A stretch of DNA of 64,000 bases, from the NCBI GenBank assembly GCA_027922465.2, contig BQMF02000120.1:434001-498000 (forward strand), written 5' to 3'. The position numbers and the translations under genes are program-made. Below the pieces are notes generated by a model. It did not search any database. It was not told where the DNA came from and saw only the letters and a list, made by a program, of their open reading frames with translations. This stretch comes from Turritopsis dohrnii (taxonomy: Eukaryota > Cnidaria > Hydrozoa > Anthoathecata > Oceaniidae). This document shows positions 12,511 to 22,700 of this stretch, piece by piece. Each line of letters begins with the position of its first letter. The first letter of the stretch is position 1.

Positions 12511-14148
12511 GGGGCTGATTACATGATCCCGGTTAGCGCCGTGATGAAATTCAACTCGGTGTTACATTCATAATTTTCATCCCGTTTAGGCGGGACGGGA
12601 CAAAACTAACCATTTGTGTTTTGAATTTTTGACAAACTACGCATGCTCAAACCTCAAACTTGTCCCGGTTGACCGGGACGAAGCGATTACATGGGAAAAT
12701 TTCATCCTGCGCAACCGAGATCCCGGCTCTTGATAGCCGAGATCTCGGATACCTTATCGGTAAAAAAAAAGTCGGCAAAAAGTGACTAAATTTTGGCTAG
12801 GTGACTAATATTTTTTGCCGACTTGAATTTTTGCCGACTTTCTTTTTTTACTGATCAAAATTTTTTGCCGACTTTTTTTTACCGACTTAACTTTTTTGCC
12901 GATTTTTTTCCAAAAACTACTTGTCAAACTACTTTTTGCCGATTTTTCTTCTCTGTGTTGCCAATATGAAAATGAAAATGTAATTGAAGAAGAACAAGAG
13001 CAAGATGGCGCAAAACGGTAGCAGCAAGCAGCATACTTTCGAAAGCACGACCAAAAATTGCCATAAAAAAATAGTTAGTGTAAAGAGGTCTTATCGAATG
13101 TAAATGGGGTCTTATTAAGAAACGCCACCAGCAAATAATTTTCAAGACAAAGAAATGTACATACATGAGTCGAATTTTTTCAAGAAAAAAATTATAAGAA
13201 CTTATGTGTAAAAAAACGCGTCTGCTTCGAAAAAAATTAAAAACAATAACAAAGATTCCATGGACTCAAGAAACCTTCCCAAAAACTGTGATCTTTGAAA
13301 TATTTAATGCAAAATGACGGTTTAGATAGCTGACAAACTTTAGATGTAATTAAGTTAAGGTTGAACTACCGACGATAAGATCGTACCTTACATCCAAATG
13401 TTAAGCATTTTTAGTAAAAGTAACTACTTACTACTTTTAACTTAAAGCCTTACTACCAAAATACCTCTTTCTTCATATATTATTAAGCGATGAAATATTA
13501 GAAAAATTTATTTTAGAATGTTTGCTGGATATAACCTTCGAATATTTTTAGACTGCGTTCCTTTGTGAGGTTTCATATGATTTTCTGAACGAAATCTGAT
13601 CGACTGTTAAGCGTAGGCTAAAAACTGCCGTTTCGGCCGGAGGAGTAGTAGGAGGAGTAGGAGGAGTCCAAGGGTGTTTTAATACGGTATTCGCTTTCGC
13701 TGCTACCGTAACAAGTGCCGCCAGGACAAACACAAACTGAGCAAGAACAAAAGGAAGGGTCAAGAAGAACAAAATAACGAAAATACACAAATGAAGAGAA
13801 AAACTGTTATTGAAATTGACTAATTAACCTAATTTACCTAACCTTTCTTTTTGATGTTGTATTTTATTTCTTAAAAAAACTTTCAAATTATCCAAACTTT
13901 CTTCGACATTTATTGTCTTAGAAATTGGTCGGCAAAAAGTGACTAAACTCGAAAACTTAGTCGGCAAAAAGTGACTAAATTTTTTCCAAATGACTAATTT
14001 TTTTGCCGACTAACATTTTTGCCGACTTTTCTTTTACCGATAAGGTAATCGCGATGGGACATTTATGAAGATTTGACCAGGAAGCCAAGACCTCGGCAAG
14101 GCGGGATGAAATTTCATCCCGGTTAACCGGGATCATGTAATCAGCCCC
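12511..14148. mobile_element. 1.64-kb non-autonomous DNA transposon, Harbinger-like by target duplication
   Basis: A 25-bp perfect terminal inverted repeat starting GGGGCTGATTACATGATCCC is flanked by ATA at 12508-12510 and 14149-14151. The tandem repeat unit to the left shows the empty site (ACATAGTC), proving a 3-bp duplication. Subterminal blocks rich in GTCGGCAAAAAGTGACTAA and its complement occupy 12750-12960 and 13925-14045. No intact transposase is seen. A 3-bp duplication is typical of PIF/Harbinger; that assignment is inferred. Confidence 0.85.
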
Positions 14149-14290
14149 ATAGTCTGTATCTGTGTGGGAAGAAAAACCAAAACGAAACTACTGCAGGCCA
14201 GAAAAAATCTTACCATGCATATTTCGCGATTTCTCGTTCATGAAACCAGATTGCTTATCTGAAAAGTGGTACGACGTTCCTGATGTGGTT
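14149..14290. repeat. 205-bp tandem repeat, part right of the transposon
   Basis: Continues the repeat unit cut at 12510: GAAAAACCAAAACGAAACTA and TCTCGTTCATGAAACCAGAT match 12320-12410 nearly base for base. Confidence 0.85.
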
Positions 14291-14362
14291 GCAAGTGTTT
14301 CATCAGCACTGCGGTTGCAAGTGTTTCATATGACATCATCCTGGCATACTTGTAGTTCTAAT

Positions 14363-14486
14363 GGGTTTGTTACAAAAATACTTGTTTTATGTCGGACGGA
14401 CAAATCGATACTTAGAGCTATATAAAAAAACAGCACGTTTATGATACAATATCAAAGCGCAAACGTAATACTTTTGTAACAGATTC
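14363..14486. mobile_element. Short MITE with GGGTYTGTTACAA ends, copy 1
   Basis: Left end GGGTTTGTTACAAAAATAC; right end ATACTTTTGTAACAGATTC, its approximate inverse. The interior (TTATGTCGGACGGACAAATC) is shared with 40683-40922. Target duplication ambiguous. Confidence 0.65.
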
Positions 14487-15048
14487 TAATCTAAAAGCAC
14501 ATTAGGTCTCGAATTGAATTTTAAGAAATTGTTTGTTTTATAAAGCTTGTAAATCGTCTACTGAGTTGTCTTTAGTCATATCACTAACGAACTTTATATA
14601 TTTTTTTTTTCACTGAAAACAATCCCTTCCATCAATGAAAGTTTACCTTTTTGTAAAAAAGGCAGGGAATGGCGTGTTTTTATTAGCCATCGTTCAAAGC
14701 AACAGTGAGAACATTGTAAAAGGAATACAATGTGCAACTGAGGAATAAGAATAAAAACGTCACCATCAAGCGATTATCCAATAAAGTTTGTGGAAATTCG
14801 AAGCTTTTGCGCAGCGGAAAGGAGACCACCTCCGTGACGTAACTATGACAACTGACATACAATGTGTAAAGGTGGTTTTCCACGAAAAATGTCTTTGCAA
14901 TCTCATTGGTTCACAAAACTGAGAAGGTATTGCTACGCCAATCAAATTACAGAAAGTTCTTCTGTCAGAAACGTCAGAAAAGAGCGATTTGATATGGGAA
15001 GAGTGAGAAATTTCTTTTGACTTAACTTTTTTTGTTTCGTCTCATTTA
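14487..15048. other. Intergenic, nothing recognised
   Basis: AT-rich sequence between two transposons. The 66-codon minus ORF at 14683-14883 has no recognisable domain. Confidence 0.5.
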
Positions 15049-15054
15049 GTCAGG

Positions 15055-15140
15055 TACGGTGGCCCATAGGTGACATTTTATAAAAGACCTTAAAACAGAT
15101 ATCGATGCTGTCTAACTGGCATTAATGCCAGTTATTAAAC
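15055..15140 (+). repeat. Left terminal inverted repeat of the integrase transposon
   Basis: Matches the reverse complement of 17811-17896 with a few substitutions. It contains a 22-bp perfect palindrome at 15113-15134 (half site AATGCCAGTTA). Confidence 0.93.
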
Positions 15141-16252
15141 TTTAAAATGAATTGTAAAAACGTTTGTTCGCCAACAGTGGTTTAGTTTTATCAGCGTTTA
15201 TCAACTTCTTGATTGACAATAAAAACAACTATTTTTTGTTGTTGTAATAAATCACTACAAGATGCGGAATGGTATACTTTGGAAATACTTTATAAGGATA
15301 AAGTACTGTTGTGTGTTTTAATAGTTTCAAAAGTAGGAGTATATCGTCCTTTATATTATGTTGTACGTGATAAAAAGTATTTTACAGCACAGAAACTTCT
15401 ATTTGTTTTTTGTTTGTTTTTTATTCCTGACTTAGTCGCTGGGCCGTGCAGGGCTGAACTCAGAATTTTCTTGCATGTTATCACGACTGAAAATGAAATA
15501 ATTTCAAACGGATGGTGCTGGGCTCGAATTTGTAAAATTAACATCTTTGTTGTCATTATTGCGCTGTGCATGTAAAATAAGTTAACAGCGAAAACTTCTG
15601 TCCGAAGTTTGACTTTTCCGAAAGTCTTCGTTCATTCACGCTTGCGCAAGATTTCTTTGAAACAAAGGTCACCGTATCAGGAAAAAGTACTACGATAGAA
15701 AACTTTTATTCTATCCTAATGACGTCATCATTGAACTTGTTGACTTTAGGACACCCTTGGTGGAGTAAAGTAATTAAAATACCCGTTATTCTTCTCCTCC
15801 TCTTCTACTACTTCTACTCCAGGTGAGACAAGGTGTGTATCGTTGTGAGGTCTTCAAACCAAGCACGCTGTTAGAAGGTTTTTCCGTACGAATCCATTAT
15901 GTATCAAAGTTTGGCCGCTGAACTTTTTCCCGCGAAAATTTTCTTTCCTAATGTAATGCTTATTTAGCACTTTATCTTTCGAGATACTCATGCGTCAGCA
16001 CAGCTCAGTTTGCCATTTGACGCCAAGCTCAGGAAGGTGTAACAAGTCGTGCAGCATAACTCTCTTGCATTTCCATGTTGTCTTGAATAATTGAAAAGAA
16101 AAATCATTCTGAAGTAATTTTTGCCCTTACTCCTAGGAGACTACTTTTTCATTGTGCTTTCAAAATGCTTTTTTTCTCACGCGTAATAAAAAGACAAAAA
16201 GACACAGAAGTTCCATCAAGTTTCATCTTCATATAATTATTACACAAATATT

Positions 16253-17466
16253 TTACATTGAATCAAGTTCTTCAAGAGCTTCTACAAGTAAATATTTTGC
16301 CTCATTTGCGTTTTTAGGTACATCAATGCCTTTCTCCTTCATGATGATAGAAACAAACTCGGCCATTTCAGTTGTACAGCCATAAACTGCAGGTTTTCTT
16401 GAATGTTCTTCTGCTATTGCAATATCTGAACTGCTCAAAGAAAATTTGCACTCTTCACCTTCACTGAGATCTGGAGTAAAATACAAAACATCAGGCCGTC
16501 CTGGTGGGGATTCTGCATTGGTGGTTTTTCGAATACGATGGTTATTCCATAACTTTTTGGTTTCATCGAGCTCTGTTTGAATAAGACCGGTAAAACAAAA
16601 TCTTAAACAATCAATGTGATATGTTAAGCTCGTATCGAATGTTGTTTCGTCGCATAGGTCTTTAAAAAAGTTAATCCACCAGTTGCACCGATTTTTACGA
16701 AATATTGACCACCATGATTCAATTCGTTGATTACGAGTTGACGGTCCATAACGGAAGCTTGCATTTTTAGAAGCTGCATCAGTGTGTTGCCGTCTGAAGA
16801 ATCTTTGCATTCCCGCGATCAAAATATTTTCGGAGCCTCGATCAGCACGAATAACACGAGGAATTAAATTTAGATTTTTTGCTGTACTTAAGAAATAAGA
16901 CGATACTACTTTAGGATCGTTGTTTGTTGGACCAACTTCCAACCATCAATTGCCCCATGGATAGCTAGTCCAAAGGGCTTTAATTTGTCATACCTGTCCA
17001 GGTGCCAGATATAATTTGGACCTTTTGCAAAATATTTACGACGGTTAAAACGACGACTTGTCCTTTTAGAAACGCCATCTGGGTCGAGAATTTTCATTGC
17101 AATACGAACTGATTCTCTGTCGACATTTATTCCATCTGATCTCAGCTTTTGGTGCATAAATCGATATCCAAAAGTGGAATTTGAACCTTGTAACTCTTGT
17201 TCAACAGCAAGTAAAGTAGCATCTGGAGAGACTTGCTTCTGTCTTCTGTAGAGGTCTAATTTTCTGAGAATTCGGTTAAGCTGTCGTAATGACAGAGAAA
17301 TTCCATAAACTAAGGCAAGAGTTTGTAAAAGTTCATGATATGAATATCCTGCTAGAAAATAACGTTTGATTATCGCTTCACGTTCACGTTGATTCATGAT
17401 GATGCAAAAATCAACAGCATATGCCTTGAAAGAGAGTCCAATAAATACTCCTTTGATATATCGCAC
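16253..17466 (-). pseudogene. Integrase-like DDE transposase, frame broken by a small deletion
   Basis: Two overlapping minus-strand ORFs, 17466-16906 and 16942-16253, read one protein in different frames. The first has a helix-turn-helix-like N-terminus (YSYHELLQTLALVYGIS) and the first catalytic Asp (WHLDRYDKLKPFG). The second has RADRGSEN (second Asp) and QRIESWWSIFR (Glu), completing a DDE triad. The frame is lost just after GAIDG near 16940, where this integrase family usually has about 7-8 further residues before the EVGPTNNDP segment. A short out-of-frame deletion is therefore inferred rather than an intron. Family: retroviral-type integrase core as in Ginger-like and cnidarian 'integrase core domain' proteins. 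The C-terminus ends EALEELDSM then stop. Confidence 0.85.
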
Positions 17467-17654
17467 TTGATTATTAACTAGTCTAAGCTCCTGTCTTACC
17501 TATTCTACACTGACAGATTTTCAAAACCTACAGTCCCTAATACTGCCATTTCGACACGTGAATTATACGAATGACTGCCATTTTTTCCTAACCTCGCATC
17601 CGTGAAATCGAAATCTCGTCTTTAAATAAGAAACTTTTTTCATGTAACTGAGTT

Positions 17655-17850
17655 CATATCTCGCATAATGCCAGTTAGTATCTCGCACCAATGCGAGTTA
17701 CCGACTTACTATCTCGCACTAATGTCAGTTAGTATCTCGCAGTAATGCCAGTTAGTATGTCGCACTAATGCGAGTTACCGACTTAGTATCTCGCATTAAT
17801 GCCAGTTAGAGTTTAATAATTGGCATTAATGCCAGTTAGACAGCATCGAT
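17655..17850. repeat. Subterminal array of AATGCCAGTTA-type motifs
   Basis: About seven copies of AATGYCAGTTA or AATGCGAGTTAC alternate with TATCTCGCA spacers at intervals of about 22-31 bp, running into the right terminal repeat. The left end has only the palindromic pair. Likely transposase-binding sites, by analogy with other DNA transposons. Confidence 0.75.
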
Positions 17851-17896
17851 ATCTGTTTTATTTTCTTTTATATAATGTCACCTATGGGCCACCGTA
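17811..17896 (-). repeat. Right terminal inverted repeat of the integrase transposon
   Basis: Inverse of 15055-15140; its palindrome has one mismatch. Followed immediately by GTCAGG. Confidence 0.93.
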
Positions 17897-17902
17897 GTCA
17901 GG

Positions 17903-18690
17903 AAGGTTTATTTATTTATTTATTTCTGAATCTTTATACAGGATAAAAACTAAAGTATTTACAAATATATATAATATAATGCAGCAATACTTCTTTCCAA
18001 GTTTGTCCTGTTTTTAAGAAAAAGAAAAAGAAAACAAGGCAAAAGGCTAAAAAGACTAAAATTTTATTAATAGTCAACTGTAGGTTATACTACAGCTTGA
18101 CAAGCATATCTATTAACAGAGATACGTCATCGTCACTCCAATCTCTCTTTTCTTCCTTTCCCTTCTCTACATCCGATTTTTCTGTTTTGGTTTTGCTCTC
18201 CTTTTTCTTTTCGTTTTCTTTTTCTCGGCAGTCGGTTTTGCTTTAAACTTTTTTTGGTTTTTAGCATTTATTTCACCAGACCTTTCTTTTCTATATTATT
18301 GCCAGCTTCCTCTTCTTCCATGACGTTATTTGAGCCACCAAGTTTGCCTTTTTTTGCTTGATGAATCCTAAATGCTATGCCTTTCAGCTTTTGATTATCT
18401 TCACTTTCATATGACCAGTCCATTGTCGTTCCGTTTGAAAGAAACCTTTTAAAGAAACGAAACAAAACTGCGTTCGAATATTCTATAAAAACGTTCGAAC
18501 TATTACTTTAGGGAAAAACCCAGCGTACAAAAGAAAAGTGTTTGATGAAAAACTCCACCAAACCTATCAAACATGCATTTTTTACTATTTTTCTCTAAAA
18601 ATGTTTCATGAAAAATATGTTTTAAAACATATTTCATCAAACATCATCAAACACGATTTTTTCTTCTTTTTTTGAAAAAATCGAAAAATT
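17903..18690 (-). other. Low-complexity region; weak minus-strand Lys/Glu-rich coding signal
   Basis: After a (TTTA)n stretch at 17906, the minus strand from about 18240 to 18092 reads a Lys/Glu-rich frame ending KRDWSDDDVSLLIDMLVKL-stop, and 18465-18268 reads a second frame ending EKKGLVK. The WSDDDVSLLIDML segment vaguely recalls SANT/Myb-like helices. Acidic-basic low complexity makes chance possible. Splicing was not established. Confidence 0.25.
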
Positions 18691-19239
18691 TTGCTACACA
18701 CAAACCGATCAAACATTTCATCAAACATCGAGAATTTCCAATGTTTGATGAAATGTTTGATCGGTTTGCGCCGGCCTTTAAATATCGAGCGTTTCCAGAA
18801 TCAGATGAGTTCAGAATGGAACGTTTTACAACGCTTTCCAACGCCATGGATTTTGGGAGAGAAGAGCTACTTATTCATTGTACTCAAGGAAAACCTAATG
18901 TCTTCGTATATGTTACCATGCTTATATGGAAATATGGCAGCCATAATTAGAGAAGTTCTGGAGAGTCGAGTAAAACCAGAAAATGAATTTGATAAATACG
19001 CTGTTGCAGTCACACAGAACAATGTCGTGGTTGGATATTTGGCTAAAGAAAAGACAGGTCGCTTTGCAAAATCAATCTCATTTTTTCTTCAAGCAAGTGA
19101 TGACAATAGCTGCAAAGTAGAAGTAGCTGAGAAAAAAGTTAATCTTGGTGATAAAGAAGGACTCCAAATACCTTGCAAACTTCATTTTACTGGGAATGCA
19201 CAATTTATTGAAAAGTTGAATGAAATTTTACCACCTTAA
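18691..19239 (+). CDS. HIRAN-domain-like protein (single ORF, possibly degraded 5' end)
   Basis: The C-terminal half resembles animal HIRAN domains: PENEFDKYAVAV, then VVVGYLAKEKTGRFAKSISFF, then a terminal LQIPCKLHFTGNAQF strand. HIRAN domains bind DNA or single-strand ends in SNF2 helicases such as HLTF, but cnidarian genomes also carry many stand-alone copies of unknown function. The usual preceding Y-x3-W-x4-G segment seems to fall partly in the overlapping frame (IWKYGSH near 18930), so a frameshift may have degraded the start. The first 25 codons lie in a DNA hairpin and are probably not coding. Confidence 0.55.
   Translation: MLHTNRSNISSNIENFQCLMKCLIGLRRPLNIERFQNQMSSEWNVLQRFPTPWILGEKSYLFIVLKENLMSSYMLPCLYGNMAAIIREVLESRVKPENEFDKYAVAVTQNNVVVGYLAKEKTGRFAKSISFFLQASDDNSCKVEVAEKKVNLGDKEGLQIPCKLHFTGNAQFIEKLNEILPP
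18701..18768. repeat. Perfect 28-bp inverted repeat (hairpin)
   Basis: Arms 18701-18728 and 18741-18768 are exact complements around a 12-bp loop. The motif CATCAAACAT / ATGTTTGATG is also repeated in the preceding 150 bp. It may be the end of a foldback element. Confidence 0.9.
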
Positions 19240-19285
19240 GAAAAATGTCTTCCTTTTCACTAGTTGCAGATTAATAGTGCGCAAA

Positions 19286-19376
19286 AGTTCGAATTAACGA
19301 GTGTTTTTTTAGCCTAGGGACCGAAAAAACTGTTCGAATTAACGAAGTGTTCGAATTAACGGAGTCCGAATTAAGC
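19286..19376. mobile_element. Fragment of a pogo-like element
   Basis: GTTCGAATTAACGA recurs, with GTTCGAATTAACGG and GTCCGAATTAAGCG, in the style of pogo/Tigger termini. No complete pair of ends was found. Confidence 0.35.
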
Positions 19377-19794
19377 GACACAAAATATAAGACTTTATTA
19401 GAGCAAACTCAAGGGCATTCGAATATGTGTGTACTTAAAAAAACACGAAGTTAGCATTTTTCTTTTTTAATAGGTGTTGCGGTTTACAAAACTTCTTGAA
19501 TTTTATCAAAATGCATTCTTTAATTCTCGCGGGTTTCTCCTGCACGTCTAAGATCCATACGTGCAGTCTCTACATGACGTAACATGTTTGGAGATACTCT
19601 TGCTTTTATCCAGTAATGCGTTCGTTATATTTCAAAGCAACCAAATACGTAAGACCAAACGCTGCGTTATAACATGGCTGTTTCCGTTCGAAATTTGCAC
19701 CAAATTCAGTAGCCTAATTTATCATTTAGAGCAGTGCGTCCATCACCGTTCTGGCCTGGAGAAAAACGTCTTTATATGTAAATACATCATATCA

Positions 19795-22700
19795 CACATA
19801 CAAGATAGAAATTAGAGCACCGGGGATGGAGTGCATACCTTCCGGCGGTAACCACTCCACAAAATCGCTCTCATCCTTTTCGGGTTTTTTCCGACTTTTA
19901 CTTGGTTTCATTGGTGCTCCGTAAACGCGTTTGGTTTTGACTTTTTTAGCAGGTGGCTATATCGTATAGACATTGGCAGACATTACAATAGGAAAGTAGT
20001 GAGTCATCAAAAATATTCGGGACCCGGAACCCACGCCCAGAATCCTCCAAGACCCGAGACCCAGTGGAAAAAAGAAGCTCTTCACCGTAGTTATCAACCA
20101 AAAATTCAAACTAAACCTCATTTTTGTCCTTCGTTTCCTTGTTTTCATAAATACTTGTCGACATTGTTTTTACACTCTCCTCCTCGGTTGATGTTTTCAT
20201 AAGGGCGTCATTGGTCGGGGCAGCAACATGACTTGGTTCGGTCTGGTCCGCTATTTAAAAATCAAGATTAGAAATAGAATGGAAGAAATTACAGCAAAAT
20301 ATATCGCACAAATCCATTGAACGGTTTCTTGAAATCATACCTTGACATGGATCACTTTCTGTATGACTTGCGGGACTAAACAAACACAGCAACATATGTA
20401 TATACGTGGCATGAAATTCACCAAAAGTAAATGAAATTAATAAAATGAATAAATAAAATTACGTTTTGAGAACTGGTAACATAGTTGGTTTTGTTTTTTC
20501 AACTAATTTCTTTAATTTCTCAATTTCCTGAAAATAAGAAAAACAAAATACAAACGACTACCGCAATTATCTGAAAGAGCGCCGGGGCGCTCACTTAATT
20601 TTCTACCTTACAGAAAGGGCGTTCATTTAAGCCTCAATAAAAATGCTCTTCGTCGCAGTGACTTTTGGGTGATTTTGCCCACTGGGATAGCGAATGAAAT
20701 CATGTAATTTTACGTCTGCTTTTTGACAAAATCAGGGATTGTTTTAAAAATTCTATTATGACAACTTCGAAACTTATCAATCAAATATTTTAAAATTTCC
20801 GATAACGAAAACCATGAGACAACCAGTTATGGAAGTAAGGAGATAGAAAAAATAATCGAGAATTTCTGTTTGTCACGTGTTCACTACACCTTCGGTGATT
20901 GGATGAAAAAAGTCATCATGTAAGTTGATTTTTGACTAAGATTTAGAAAATTTTCTTTTGAATACACAATTCCGTTTTTTGATTTCGAGTCGGACTTTAC
21001 ACTTACCTTCTTCAGTTCCACCATTTCTCTTTTCAGCTTCGTTATAGTTGGTTTGTCCAAAGCGTGTTTCATAGATGTCATGTACGCATCCAGTGAATCT
21101 TCATCTGTATTTGTTTCACCTGAAGTGGAAAGGAACTCGACAGTTTCCTAGACAACCGTATATCGAACGATCAGAGTATTCGATTGTGTAAAGCATTCAC
21201 TGGGAAGTGCCCTCTATATTTAATTGTCTCAACTGTTGACTTGATAGTTGACAGCACACATACATACACGTACAAGTTTGCAAAACTCTGACTGGTGCAA
21301 AAAGTCACTAATCCGAAACATCGTCGCTGCATCATTGCTACATCATCGCTGCCCGATTAAAACAATACGAGATACAACAGACGTTTTATGAAAACATGGA
21401 AATCTGATAGGTACGGACATTTCTTTAAAGGGGAACTAAACTAAAAAAATCAAAATTGATTTTTTTATACCATTTGGAAGAACTTTAAAAATGATGAAAG
21501 TCGGTTTTTGAATTTTCTAAAAATCATTTTTCGTTCCCGAGATATTACCATTTAAAGTTTTTGCTCAAAATTTTATCTCCATGGCAACGTGACATCACAA
21601 TGTTCAAAAAGAAATTTCTGACATCCAAATAATGTAAATAACTGAAGAAATATTAGTAATACACTTCTAGAATTTTGTATGTGTAGTTGTGATGATGGAA
21701 ATATTAAAAGAAGTTTTGAAATATTAAAAGAAGTTTTGAAGTATTAACAGAAGTATTATCAAAATTTAAGCTGGAATAAGGAGCTCTCTCACGTGAAACC
21801 CTCAGTTTAATGACGAAAAAATGTCGAAACAAAAAAATGACGTAGCGATATTCCATACAGTCATACATCTTAGTTGATAATATAAGCTTGTACTTACGAA
21901 AAGCTTCGTATGATTTTAACAACAAATCTTAACACGTGTTTTTAATAAAGTTATTATTCACTGGCTGTTATTTTCTAAAAGGCTAATGTCAGTTTCCACT
22001 TGCAGGACATCCTGCATTTATGGGTTCCTTCATGTTGTTATGTTGGTTAGGCAAACTATAACTTGGTAAAAAACTGATGTGTATTATTTTTATTTACCTT
22101 AAGGGCATGCAGAAGAAATTTTTGAGGCTAGAAGGTAAAAAGTAAACAAAGATTCTGGTCTTGGAAACATGCATACACTCGCCAATTTCTATAGCAGTAT
22201 ACACACTATTTCATACACTCTTCATCGCAGTGACTTTTGATGATTTTACTCACTGGGGTACATTCAAATTACAGTCGGAATAAGATAATTCTATAGTTTA
22301 CACTCTACAGAAATATGTATATAAATATTATGAGGTGTAAATCGGTGCAAACAAGAACTATTTTAGCTTTGCTGTTGTCCAGCTATAAGCATCATATACA
22401 AGTCTATGTAAAAAATATATATATAAAAAATATATGTCTTAACGGAGAACAACTTAACTTATAACTTATTACTTATTGCTAGGTTTTTGAGATTTTGAGA
22501 GTTACAAATGAACATATAAATGAACAGTAACAAGTGAATTTAGGAAGGTCAATGTAAATATACTAACCCACTTTTGATAATTCCAGTTTCTTCTGCATCT
22601 CAGCAAGTTCCTTTTCTTTGCTGTCTAGCTTGATTTTCTACAATAAGATTCGTTGCATTTTCATAGAGGGAAATACACGTGTCATGAGGAAAGTAAGATA

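Larger units (their letters stand above)
15055..17896 (-). mobile_element. 2.84-kb DNA transposon with integrase-like transposase and 6-bp target duplication
   Basis: Terminal inverted repeats of about 86 bp (roughly 81 matches) begin TACGGTGGCCCATAGGTGAC at 15055 and end with the complement at 17896. The direct repeat GTCAGG flanks both sides (15049-15054, 17897-17902). Each terminal repeat carries a palindrome built on AATGCCAGTTA, and the right end has further copies of that motif. The only substantial gene inside is the broken minus-strand integrase at 16253-17466. A self-contained cut-and-paste element is inferred from ends, target duplication and gene content. Confidence 0.92.

Noticed and set aside
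13548..13790. Hydrophobic minus ORF inside the 1.64-kb transposon
   Set aside because: No transposase motif; composition looks like chance in non-coding element sequence.
15213..15575. 120-codon plus ORF in the left part of the integrase transposon
   Set aside because: Opposite to the transposase, no recognisable domain; likely chance.
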